56,487 bases of DNA, taken from positions 1-56,487 of the forward strand of contig JBFMFR010000046.1 in the NCBI GenBank assembly GCA_040752025.1, written 5' to 3'. Made by a program: the position numbers and the translations under genes. Positions 50,079-56,487 of this stretch are shown piece after piece. Each line of letters opens with the position of its first letter. Within the stretch, counting starts at the first letter, position 1. The notes beneath the pieces were generated by a model. It made no database searches. It had not been told where the DNA came from and saw only the letters and a program-made list of their open reading frames with translations. Origin of the DNA: JBFMFR01 sp040752025 (lineage in GTDB: Bacteria; Chloroflexota; Anaerolineae; Anaerolineales; UBA4823).

Positions 50079-50699
50079 ATGAATGATTATCCTGTAGAGA
50101 ATTCCTCGCTGGACGCGGCTCAGAGCGAAGCGCCTCCTGATCCACAGGTTCAAACGAGCCGAGGCGCAGGGCTTTTTCGTTTTGTTGTGGATATTTTAGA
50201 GACGCTGATTTTATCGGCGCTGCTTTTCCTGGGCATCAACGCCATTTCGGCCCGTATTCGCGTGGATGGGCACAGCATGCAGCCGACGCTATATGATGGT
50301 GAGTTTGTGGTGGTCAACAAACTGGCGTACAGGTTCGGAGGGCCTGAACGTGGAGACGTGATCGTCTTCCGCTTTCCGCGTGATACCAATCAGGAATATA
50401 TCAAGCGCATCATTGGCTTGCCTGGAGACCATGTCAAGATTCAGCTCGGGCGGGTTTGGATCAATGACGAGGCTTTGGTTGAGCCTTATATTGCCGCGCC
50501 GCCTACTTATCAAAGCGAATGGACGGTGCCTGAAGGCTCGCTATTTGTATTGGGAGATAATCGCAACAACTCCTCTGATTCACACAGTTGGGGTCCGGTT
50601 CCTGTCGAATATGTGGTGGGCAAGGCGCTTTTCGTTTACTGGCCCCTGGAAAAATGGGGGGTGATTGATCACCCTCCCATCGCCAGCGCAGCTCCATGA
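50079..50699 (+). CDS. lepB: Signal peptidase I
   Basis: 206 aa with one N-terminal membrane helix (about 32-60) and the catalytic dyad Ser66 (DGHSMQPTL) and Lys109 (EYIKRIIGLPGD). The C-terminal box LGDNRNNSSDSHSWGPV also fits. It cleaves signal peptides of exported proteins. Many lipoproteins in this window would instead use signal peptidase II, absent here. Nearly leaderless (see promoter). Confidence 0.93.
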   Translation: MNDYPVENSSLDAAQSEAPPDPQVQTSRGAGLFRFVVDILETLILSALLFLGINAISARIRVDGHSMQPTLYDGEFVVVNKLAYRFGGPERGDVIVFRFPRDTNQEYIKRIIGLPGDHVKIQLGRVWINDEALVEPYIAAPPTYQSEWTVPEGSLFVLGDNRNNSSDSHSWGPVPVEYVVGKALFVYWPLEKWGVIDHPPIASAAP

Positions 50700-50710
50700 G
50701 GAAATGATCG

Positions 50711-51457
50711 ATGGATATTCTTGCAGATATATTGGACCTGACGCGAGCTTACGAACAGCAGTTGCCGGAGGCCCCTGAACCGCTCGAAGTACCCTCTGGA
50801 GCGCAGTTGGCAGCCTGGATTGATCACACGCTGCTGAAGCCCGAAGCGACGGCTGCGCAAGTCAAGGCTCTATGCCAGGAAGCGCGCCAGTATAGCTTTG
50901 CCAGCGTTTGTGTAAACCCGGCGTTTGTCTCTCTGGCAGCCGGCCTGTTAGACGGTTCACCGGTGAAAGTATGTACGGTGGTTGGTTTCCCGCTTGGAGC
51001 AACCCTGCCCACGCACAAAGTGATCGAGACCTTATCTTGCCTGGAACTGGGAGCCACAGAGATCGATATGGTGATCAACATCGGCGCTCTCAAAGGGGAG
51101 GCCTACGGACAGGTGCTCAATGAGATTCAGACTGTGGCACAGGTAGCCCATAATCAGCGGGCGATCGTCAAAGTCATTCTCGAAATGGCCTCGCTGGCTC
51201 AGCGAGAGAAGATCGTAGCCTGCCTGATCAGCAAGGCTGCAGGTGCAGATTATGTCAAAACTTCCACTGGCTTTGGGCCTGGAGGGGCAACCGTGGAAGA
51301 TGTGGATCTGATGTATCGAATCGTTGGACCGGAAATCAAAGTCAAGGCGGCGGGCGGCATCCGCGATTTACAGGCTGCCCAGGCAATGATACGGGCTGGC
51401 GCTTCTCGTTTGGGCACCAGCTCCGGGGCGAAGATTATCCAAGATGCGAGCGTGTGA
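50711..51457 (+). CDS. deoC: Deoxyribose-phosphate aldolase
   Basis: 248 aa. Schiff-base Lys183 in ADYVKTSTGF and proton-relay Lys212 in KVKAAGGIR. Other motifs: DHTLLKPEATAAQV, VCVNPAFV, TVVGFPLGATL. It splits 2-deoxyribose-5-phosphate to acetaldehyde and glyceraldehyde-3-phosphate. It is 11 bases after lepB; the stop overlaps the next start (TGATG). Confidence 0.93.
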   Translation: MDILADILDLTRAYEQQLPEAPEPLEVPSGAQLAAWIDHTLLKPEATAAQVKALCQEARQYSFASVCVNPAFVSLAAGLLDGSPVKVCTVVGFPLGATLPTHKVIETLSCLELGATEIDMVINIGALKGEAYGQVLNEIQTVAQVAHNQRAIVKVILEMASLAQREKIVACLISKAAGADYVKTSTGFGPGGATVEDVDLMYRIVGPEIKVKAAGGIRDLQAAQAMIRAGASRLGTSSGAKIIQDASV

Positions 51458-51771
51458 TGGCTGAACGCCAGGGAGCTTTCATGATTGGTAAACAGTCGGG
51501 CGACGAGGAACAAAATCTGGGTATGTGCTTAGAATGCCAGGCAGGCGTCTTGCGTCTGCGCTATCTGACTTATTTCACCTGGCTGAACGAAGAGTTGATC
51601 AGTGTGCCAAATTTCCCCGCCTGGGTCTGTGATGTCTGTGGGCGGCGGGAATACGATAGCCGCGCCATTATCTGGCTAAACACACTGCTCAGCCCCGATA
51701 CGGGGCGCCGCTCGACGCCGCATCCAAGGCCGCGCACCGCCAGAACAAATCAGGCGCGCACAGACAGATGA
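51457..51771 (+). CDS. YgiT-type zinc-finger domain protein
   Basis: 104 aa from ATG 51457, which overlaps the deoC stop by one base. Two CXXC pairs (CLECQAG and CDVCGRREY) form the YgiT/MqsA-type zinc finger; the AWVCDVCGRREYDS pattern is typical. There is no HTH domain, so this is not a full MqsA antitoxin and has no obvious toxin partner. The basic C-terminal tail (PHPRPRTARTNQARTDR) could bind nucleic acid. It abuts the convergent Nudix gene with no gap. Confidence 0.7.
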   Translation: MAERQGAFMIGKQSGDEEQNLGMCLECQAGVLRLRYLTYFTWLNEELISVPNFPAWVCDVCGRREYDSRAIIWLNTLLSPDTGRRSTPHPRPRTARTNQARTDR

Positions 51772-52335
51772 TTATTCCGGCTGCGGGTTGGGTTGGGGTA
51801 AATTGAATTGATGCAGGTATGGGCGCGCCAAGAACAGCGCGGCCAGTGACTTAGCATCCTGAATTTCGCCGGTCTCGATCAACTTCATAACCTGGTTTGC
51901 GGGTATTTTCTCGACGCTCAGAAACTCGTCCTCGTCTTGCTGTAGTGGGTTTGCATACAGATCGCTTGCCAAGAACACGTGCATGTATTCCGTGGAATAA
52001 CCGGGCGCCAGGAAAAAACCTCCAATTTTCTGCATGCTGCCAGCGGACATGCCGATTTCTTCGCGTGTCTCGCGCAGGGCGCTATATTCCGGCGTTTCTT
52101 CGGTTTCCATGACCCCTGCAGGTAATTCGAGCAGCACTTTCCCGGCCGCGTGCCTGTACTGCCGGATGAACCAGATATCCCCCTGTTTGTCGACCGGGAC
52201 AATCGTCACGGCAGGATGATGATCGATGATATCCAGGCGATACAGGCGTCCATCGGGCAGGCGCACCTGATCGCGACGCACATTAAACGCCCGACCCTGA
52301 TAGATCCCTTCTGTATTGACGAGTTCGAATGTCAC
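51772..52335 (-). CDS. Nudix hydrolase (ADP-ribose pyrophosphatase-like)
   Basis: 187 aa from GTG 52335, just after GGGAGA; upstream in-frame codons belong to the terminator of the preceding gene and are rejected. The Nudix box GVMETEETPEYSALRETREE is exact. The N-terminal sequence (RLPDGRLYRLDIIDHHPAVT) matches ADP-ribose/NDP-sugar pyrophosphatases. Its stop codon is directly adjacent to that of the opposite YgiT gene. Confidence 0.85.
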   Translation of the reverse strand: MTFELVNTEGIYQGRAFNVRRDQVRLPDGRLYRLDIIDHHPAVTIVPVDKQGDIWFIRQYRHAAGKVLLELPAGVMETEETPEYSALRETREEIGMSAGSMQKIGGFFLAPGYSTEYMHVFLASDLYANPLQQDEDEFLSVEKIPANQVMKLIETGEIQDAKSLAALFLARPYLHQFNLPQPNPQPE

Positions 52336-52350
52336 GATGTTTCTCCCGAG

Positions 52351-52401
52351 TAAAAATAAAAAAGAAGAAGTAGCCGTAAAACTCGGCCTGGCTACTTCTT
52401 C
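52351..52401 (-). terminator. Intrinsic terminator of the LysM gene (minus strand)
   Basis: GAAGAAGTAGCC (52364-52375) pairs perfectly with 52390-52401, followed on the minus strand by TTTTTTATTTTTA (complement of 52351-52363). It ends the LysM transcript before the Nudix gene. Confidence 0.9.
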
Positions 52402-52432
52402 GAAAGGCACGTACCAGCGGGTCAGGATTCGG

Positions 52433-53086
52433 TCAGGGGATGTTCAGAATCTGCCCGGATGTAAGTTTGTAAGGAGCCTGCAACGCATTGGCAGCGATGA
52501 TGGCTTCTGGCGAGACGTCGCCAAACAGGCAGGCGACTGAATAAACCGTATCCCCGGCTTTGGCCGTATAAGTGGTTGGATGGGCGCGCAGCGTGCGATT
52601 CCCTGGGAAGGTGCGGCCGTTTTGCGGAATCTTCAAAACCATGCCTGCATAATAGGTGCCACCGCCCAGGTTGTTGATGTTCAGCAGATCGGTTGGATTT
52701 ACATTGAAACGCCTGGCAATGCAGAAGGGGAATTCTCCCGAATGCAGTGTGTAGGATGCGGGTACAACGAGCTCTGGCGTGGGCAGTGCTGCACTGACGG
52801 CTGTTGGCATGGGTGTTGGCATTTCAGTGGGGGGGGCTACCACGACGATCTCAGTCGCCTGCGGGGTGATATCCATCACTGCGGTGGGCACACTGCCTGC
52901 CACCATAGCGGTCTGTGTAGATGCCAAAATTAACGTGTCGATCACGCCGGTCGCATCAGCCAGGGGTGTGGTTTGACCTGCTGGCGTTGCCGTTGAACCT
53001 TTACTGGCAGACTTCGTGCAGGCGCTTAGACTGATAACCAGCAAAAGGACGATGGTAAAAAAAACGAAAGAACGGTTGGTCTTCAT
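52433..53086 (-). CDS. Lipoprotein with two LysM domains
   Basis: 217 aa. Lipobox VISLSAC (about residue 23), then a Thr/Pro/Val-rich linker. Two C-terminal LysM-type domains: YTLHSGEFPFCIARRFNVNP and YTAKAGDTVYSVACLFGDVS, both with the short LysM fold, ending GQILNIP. It probably binds peptidoglycan or chitin-like glycans at the cell surface. RBS AAGGAG precedes the ATG. Confidence 0.8.
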   Translation of the reverse strand: MKTNRSFVFFTIVLLLVISLSACTKSASKGSTATPAGQTTPLADATGVIDTLILASTQTAMVAGSVPTAVMDITPQATEIVVVAPPTEMPTPMPTAVSAALPTPELVVPASYTLHSGEFPFCIARRFNVNPTDLLNINNLGGGTYYAGMVLKIPQNGRTFPGNRTLRAHPTTYTAKAGDTVYSVACLFGDVSPEAIIAANALQAPYKLTSGQILNIP

Positions 53087-53215
53087 CTTTCATCTCCTTG
53101 ATGTTCGTACTGCCCACCTAACTTGCTGGTATCAGTCTTTCGAGCGCAGGGTTTTCCTTCATGCTCGCTATGGTTCAGCCAGACAAATCAGGTACTGTTT
53201 TGGGTATTTGCAATG

Positions 53216-53244
53216 ATACTAGCACAATCCTGATAAAGCGTCAA
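53216..53244 (-). promoter_or_regulatory. Promoter of the LysM lipoprotein gene
   Basis: On the minus strand TTGACG (plus 53239-53244) and TAGTAT (plus 53216-53221) lie 17 bp apart. This leaves a leader of about 120 nt before the ATG at 53086, in which no further element was recognised. Confidence 0.65.
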
Positions 53245-53304
53245 GTTATTTTTTACTGGATGTGTTCGATCGTATCTGTATCCTCCAAGAACTTCTGCTT
53301 GATT

Positions 53305-54483
53305 TTACAACCCTTCGAGGGCCCGTTTCATGCGCTCCAATGCTTCAGCCAGCGTGGAACGCGGACAACCAAAGTTCAGGCGTATAAAACCTTCACCACC
53401 CTGCCCGAAAGTGACTCCATCGTTGAATGCCACCCGCCCCTTGTCCAGGAAGAATTGGTATGGGTTGCCTGGGATGCCAGCGTTCCGGCAATCTAACCAG
53501 GCCAGGTAGGTGCCTTCGGGCTTCCACATCTTGATCCCAGGCAATTCTGTGTTGACATATTCGTATAGGAAGGCGCGGTTAGCCTCCAGGTAAGCCAGCA
53601 ACTGGTCCAGCCACTCTTGGCCTTCTTCATATGCGGCTCGCGCGGCAACGACGCCCATCAGATTTACCCAGGGGACCAGGCCTTTGCGGGCTTTCAGGTA
53701 GCGGTGGCGTAGGTCGCGGTTTTGGATGATGGCGAATGAGCATTGCAGGCCGGCGATGTTATATGTTTTGCTGGGGGCGATCAACGTGATGGTCTGCCGG
53801 GCGATTTCTGCATCCAGCGCGGCGACCGGCGTGTGTGGATATCCATTGTATATCAGATCGCAGTGGATTTCATCCGAAACGATAGTGACGCCCTGTTGCA
53901 AGCAGGCCTGCGCCATGTGGGTCAATTCATCGGGGCGAAAGACTCTGCCCACAGGGTTGTGTGGGTTGCACAGGATGAACAGGCGCGTTTCGGGGGTCAG
54001 GCTGTTTTCGAAGGCATCCCTGTCAACGGAGTAGGAACCATCCGAATTGAGGGTCAGTTCCATTTCCTGGTGAATCAAACCGGTGGTTTCAGCCGCGTGT
54101 AAGATGGGAGGGTAGACCGGTGTTTGGATGATGACGGCCGCCCCGGGTTCCGCCAAGGTGTGGCAAGCCAGATTGACCCCCGTGACCACGCCGGGCATCA
54201 GGATGATATCTTCAGGCTCGATCTGCCATTTGTACAGGTTATAGAGGTGATCTATCAGGGTCTGGCGAAAATCGGAGATTTCTTTGGGCGAATTCATCAG
54301 GCCGGTCGGGTATCCGAAGATCCCGTGTTCGATGCGCTGGTGCAGGGCGCGGATCATGGGCTCAGGTGAGACGAAATCCATGTCCGCCACCCACAAAGGT
54401 AAGACATCTTCGGCGTAGGCGTGCCATTTGACACTATCACTTGAGCGACGGTCTGGTACTTGATCGAAATCGTAAAAGGTCAT
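53305..54483 (-). CDS. MalY/PatB-type cystathionine beta-lyase (aminotransferase I/II fold)
   Basis: 392 aa. The start MTFYDFDQVPDRRSSDSVKW and PLWVADMDFVSPEPM are the PatB/MalY signature, and Lys239 in APSKTYNIAGL binds PLP. PatB enzymes cleave C-S bonds of cystathionine or related thioethers. It lies 67 bp after glyQS on the same strand and may be co-transcribed. A role in sulfur amino-acid metabolism fits but the substrate is not determined. Confidence 0.85.
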   Translation of the reverse strand: MTFYDFDQVPDRRSSDSVKWHAYAEDVLPLWVADMDFVSPEPMIRALHQRIEHGIFGYPTGLMNSPKEISDFRQTLIDHLYNLYKWQIEPEDIILMPGVVTGVNLACHTLAEPGAAVIIQTPVYPPILHAAETTGLIHQEMELTLNSDGSYSVDRDAFENSLTPETRLFILCNPHNPVGRVFRPDELTHMAQACLQQGVTIVSDEIHCDLIYNGYPHTPVAALDAEIARQTITLIAPSKTYNIAGLQCSFAIIQNRDLRHRYLKARKGLVPWVNLMGVVAARAAYEEGQEWLDQLLAYLEANRAFLYEYVNTELPGIKMWKPEGTYLAWLDCRNAGIPGNPYQFFLDKGRVAFNDGVTFGQGGEGFIRLNFGCPRSTLAEALERMKRALEGL

Positions 54484-54550
54484 GGTTGTGGTTGCCTGTG
54501 GTGATTTGATATTCAGGATGCAAGTTGCGTGCCTGGTCTGGATGGAAAGA

Positions 54551-56020
54551 TCAGGCGCGTTCCAGGCGTTCTCTCAAATAAGCGGCCAGCTCTGCCAGAG
54601 CTACGCGCTCTTGCTGGGTGGTATCGCGGTCGCGTACGGTTACCGTCTGATCGGTCAGTGTTTGCGAGTCGACTGTCACGCAGTAAGGGGTACCCGACTC
54701 GTCCTGGCGGCGGTAGCGCCGGCCAACCGACCCCGATTCGTCGTAAAAAACGTTCCAGTGGCGTTTTAGCTCGCGGTAAATCTCCTGGGCGATCTTGGGC
54801 ATGCCGTCGCGCTTGACCAGTGGAAAAACGGCTACTTTTACAGGAGCCAGGCGCGGGTGGAATTTGAGCACCAACCTGGGCTGTAACACCCCATCCAGGT
54901 CTGGAACCAGGTCTTCCGTGTAGGCCTCGCACAGGAAAGCCAGGGTGGCGCGATCCGCGCCTGCTGAAGGCTCGATCACGTGCGGGATAAAACGCTCTTT
55001 GGTCTGCTCGTCCAGGTAGCTCAAATCCTTGCCGCTGCCGGGATAACGCGGTTTGCCTTGCTCGTCCAGTTCGACGGTAAAACCATCCCCTTGCCGGATC
55101 AATTTGCCTTCCATGTGGCTGCGCAGGTCGAAATCGCCGCGATGGGCGATGCCCTCCAGTTCGCCAAATTCACCCGCTGGCAGGAACGGAAAGGCATATT
55201 CGATGTCGGCTGTGCCTACGCTGTAGTGGCTGAGTTCTGCTGCGCCGTGATCGCGCAAGCGCAGCTTCTCGCTGGTGAGGCCCAGGTCCGTGTACCACTG
55301 GAAGCGCCGGTCGCGCCAGAAGGTGTACCAGCGGCGCGATTCTTCGGGCTGACAGAAGAACTCGATTTCCATTTGCTCGAACTCCCGCGAACGGTAGGTG
55401 TAATAACGCGGTGTAATTTCATTGCGGAAGCTCTTGCCGATCTGGGCGATGCCGAAGGGTAGCTTGACCCGGGAGGTGTCGAGCACGTTGCGGAAGTTGA
55501 CAAAAATCCCCTGGGCCGTTTCAGGGCGCAGATAGGCCACAGATGTAGGATCGACCAATGCCCCCACATTCGTTTTGAACATGAGGTTGAATTCGCGCGG
55601 TTCGGTGAGATCGCATTCGCCATGTTCCCCGGGGTGTTTGCTGGGCTTGCGCGGGCACTCGCTGTTCCCCAGGTGATCTGAGCGGAAGCGCGCTTTGCAG
55701 GTGCGGCAGTCAACCAGCAGATCGTGAAATAGATCGTAGTGCCCACTGACTTTCCAGATCTGGGGGTGCATCACAATGCTGGTATCTAAACCGACCATGG
55801 CGTAAGCGCGGGGGGCACCGGCTGGCGCGCCGGTGTCGTCGTGGGTGATGACCATATCGCGCCACCAGGCTTCCTTAACGTTGCGCTTGAGCTCAACGCC
55901 CAAGGGGCCGTAGTCCCAGAAACCGCCGATGCCCCCGTAGATATCACTGGATTGGAAAATGAAGCCGCGCCGCTTGGAGAGCGACATCAGCTTATCCATC
56001 AATGCTCGATTGTCTTCCAT
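54551..56020 (-). CDS. glyQS: Glycyl-tRNA synthetase (alpha2, GlyQS type)
   Basis: 489 aa from ATG 56020, preceded by AGGAG; a 24-residue upstream extension is rejected. Class II synthetase: motif 1 in GGFWDYGPLGVELKRN, a Cys pair near DCRTCKARFR, motif 2 around FRNEITPRYYTYRSREF-like text, and motif 3 near PHVIEPSAGADRA. It charges tRNA-Gly. The single-chain archaeal/bacterial type (not GlyQ+GlyS) is common in Chloroflexota. Confidence 0.95.
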   Translation of the reverse strand: MEDNRALMDKLMSLSKRRGFIFQSSDIYGGIGGFWDYGPLGVELKRNVKEAWWRDMVITHDDTGAPAGAPRAYAMVGLDTSIVMHPQIWKVSGHYDLFHDLLVDCRTCKARFRSDHLGNSECPRKPSKHPGEHGECDLTEPREFNLMFKTNVGALVDPTSVAYLRPETAQGIFVNFRNVLDTSRVKLPFGIAQIGKSFRNEITPRYYTYRSREFEQMEIEFFCQPEESRRWYTFWRDRRFQWYTDLGLTSEKLRLRDHGAAELSHYSVGTADIEYAFPFLPAGEFGELEGIAHRGDFDLRSHMEGKLIRQGDGFTVELDEQGKPRYPGSGKDLSYLDEQTKERFIPHVIEPSAGADRATLAFLCEAYTEDLVPDLDGVLQPRLVLKFHPRLAPVKVAVFPLVKRDGMPKIAQEIYRELKRHWNVFYDESGSVGRRYRRQDESGTPYCVTVDSQTLTDQTVTVRDRDTTQQERVALAELAAYLRERLERA

Positions 56021-56054
56021 GTATGACTCCTGTTCGTTTGCGTTATGTGAACGA

Positions 56055-56083
56055 ATTATAGAGACAAACCGACTCAGAGTCAA
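56055..56083 (-). promoter_or_regulatory. Promoter of glyQS
   Basis: On the minus strand TTGACT (plus 56078-56083) and TATAAT (plus 56055-56060) with 17-bp spacing, very near consensus. Leader about 30 nt. Confidence 0.75.
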
Positions 56084-56131
56084 CAACTGCAAGTAAAATC
56101 ATGCCCAAATATGTTTGTAAGGTGATAGCTG

Positions 56132-56404
56132 ATGAAAATGCCCCAAACCCTGAGTATAGTCTTATGGGTAACTCTGGCAATGGCCTGCGCCTCACGCGGG
56201 AGTGAGATATTGCCAGCTACGGTAACCCTGCCAACGGCGATACCGACCCTCACAAGGACACTGACCCCCACACTTCCCCCAACCCCACAACCATCCGCAA
56301 CGCAACCTCGGTTGGAGCCTTCCCCAACACAAGCTTTGCAAGTATGCCCACCTTTCCCAGGATACTCTATCTATGGGTTAGAAAATGAGCCGATAGGGCC
56401 TTGA
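56132..56404 (+). CDS. Short lipoprotein with Thr/Pro-rich linker, possibly truncated
   Basis: 90 aa. Lipobox TLAMAC (about residue 19) followed by a Pro/Thr-rich stretch (about 28-65) and only about 22 residues of possible domain (CPPFPGYSIYGLENEPIGP). Other lipoproteins of this type in the window continue into a folded domain, so this gene may be truncated. It stops at 56404, just before a possible element boundary. No clear ribosome site was seen. Confidence 0.4.
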   Translation: MKMPQTLSIVLWVTLAMACASRGSEILPATVTLPTAIPTLTRTLTPTLPPTPQPSATQPRLEPSPTQALQVCPPFPGYSIYGLENEPIGP

Positions 56405-56428
56405 CAAAATGGCCGTTCACTGCGAATC

Positions 56429-56452
56429 TTTGTGTATCCAAAAGCACAAAGG
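56429..56452 (+). promoter_or_regulatory. Hairpin covering the ribosome site of the last gene
   Basis: CTTTGTG (56429-56435) can pair with CACAAAG (56446-56452), which overlaps the AAAGGAG ribosome site of the next ATG. In addition GGCCGTTCA (56411-56419) is the exact reverse complement of the first codons (56462-56470). Both pairings would hide the start site and suggest translational control. Confidence 0.45.
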
Positions 56453-56460
56453 AGCACATT

Positions 56461-56487
56461 ATGAACGGCCTAACCAACTATATCACA
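56461..56487 (+). CDS. Start of a gene running off the window (possible transposase)
   Basis: ATG 56461, six bases after GGAG, opens a frame reading MNGLTNYIT to the window edge. Nine codons are too few to identify a family. Position next to a shortened lipoprotein gene and hidden start site is reminiscent of an insertion-sequence transposase, but this is a guess. Confidence 0.3.

Noticed and set aside
1..56487. CRISPR arrays, rRNA and tRNA genes, prophage
   Set aside because: No regularly spaced direct repeats, no cloverleaf or conserved T-loop sequence with acceptor pairing, and no phage structural genes were recognised in reading both strands. A tool search would be needed to exclude divergent tRNA genes.

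Overview
The window (about 56 kb, GC-rich, roughly 65% GC at 2.5-22 kb and visibly lower at 1-2 kb and 26-33 kb) reads as chromosomal DNA of a Chloroflexota bacterium, most likely an Anaerolineae member. This is inferred from many Thr/Pro-linker lipoproteins, an NBR1-Ig lipoprotein, an MGDG-synthase-like glycosyltransferase, a cdaA-ybbR-der-lepB housekeeping run, XRE-cupin regulators and multi-domain GNATs. No rRNA, tRNA, CRISPR array or phage was seen. REGION 1 (1-2.3 kb): a low-GC patch with a PrcB_C lipoprotein, a frameshifted beta-propeller lipoprotein, RHS-like and Fic-like remnants and a 16-bp-arm perfect palindrome. REGION 2 (2.2-18.8 kb): one long co-directional array. A promoter, a 29-codon leader ORF and a textbook attenuator (1:2 and 3:4 hairpins, competing 2:3 antiterminator, U-tract) precede an ABC-2 exporter ATPase, three tandem RimL-like GNATs, the exporter permease, two two-domain GNATs, an ABC-F protein and a third two-domain GNAT. 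A HAD hydrolase, an amidase, an MFS exporter and hemC-hemD-hemB-hemL follow, many joined by ATGA stop/start overlaps. The first half looks like an inducible antibiotic- or toxin-response operon; 21-nt palindromes and an in-frame GGAACAGGAAGTTCC repeat are scattered through it. REGION 3 (18.8-25.4 kb): a two-gene CMP-nonulosonate-type pair on the minus strand, an Eis-like acetyltransferase, ilvE, and a three-gene unit (uncharacterised protein, MobA-like nucleotidyltransferase, PAP2 phosphatase). REGION 4 (25.5-33.7 kb): a sulfur/selenium respiration locus bracketed by two similar XRE-cupin regulators. It encodes a triheme cytochrome c, two YeeE/YedE half-transporters, a TAT-exported molybdopterin oxidoreductase, a four-cluster ferredoxin subunit, a HybB/NrfD membrane subunit and an ArsR regulator. 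The second YedE half has an in-frame TGA exactly at the conserved Cys and a GC-rich hairpin right after it, so it is probably a selenoprotein. REGION 5 (33.7-40.9 kb): a minus-strand operon (DUF951, glycosyltransferase, NBR1-Ig lipoprotein, rsmI), then a plus-strand set (site-2 protease, HD protein, TyrA-like dehydrogenase, glycine C-acetyltransferase) and a small Cys-containing protein. REGION 6 (41.0-45.1 kb): a peptide ABC importer whose binding protein is apparently circularly permuted, with two permeases and no ATPases. REGION 7 (45.1-56.5 kb): coaE fused to a GNAT-like domain, cdaA, ybbR, der, lepB, deoC, a CxxC protein, a Nudix hydrolase, a LysM lipoprotein, patB/malY, glyQS, a short lipoprotein and the first codons of another gene. 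Best candidates for undescribed biology are the attenuated ABC/GNAT/ABC-F operon, the Sec-containing YedE half, and the circularly permuted solute-binding protein.
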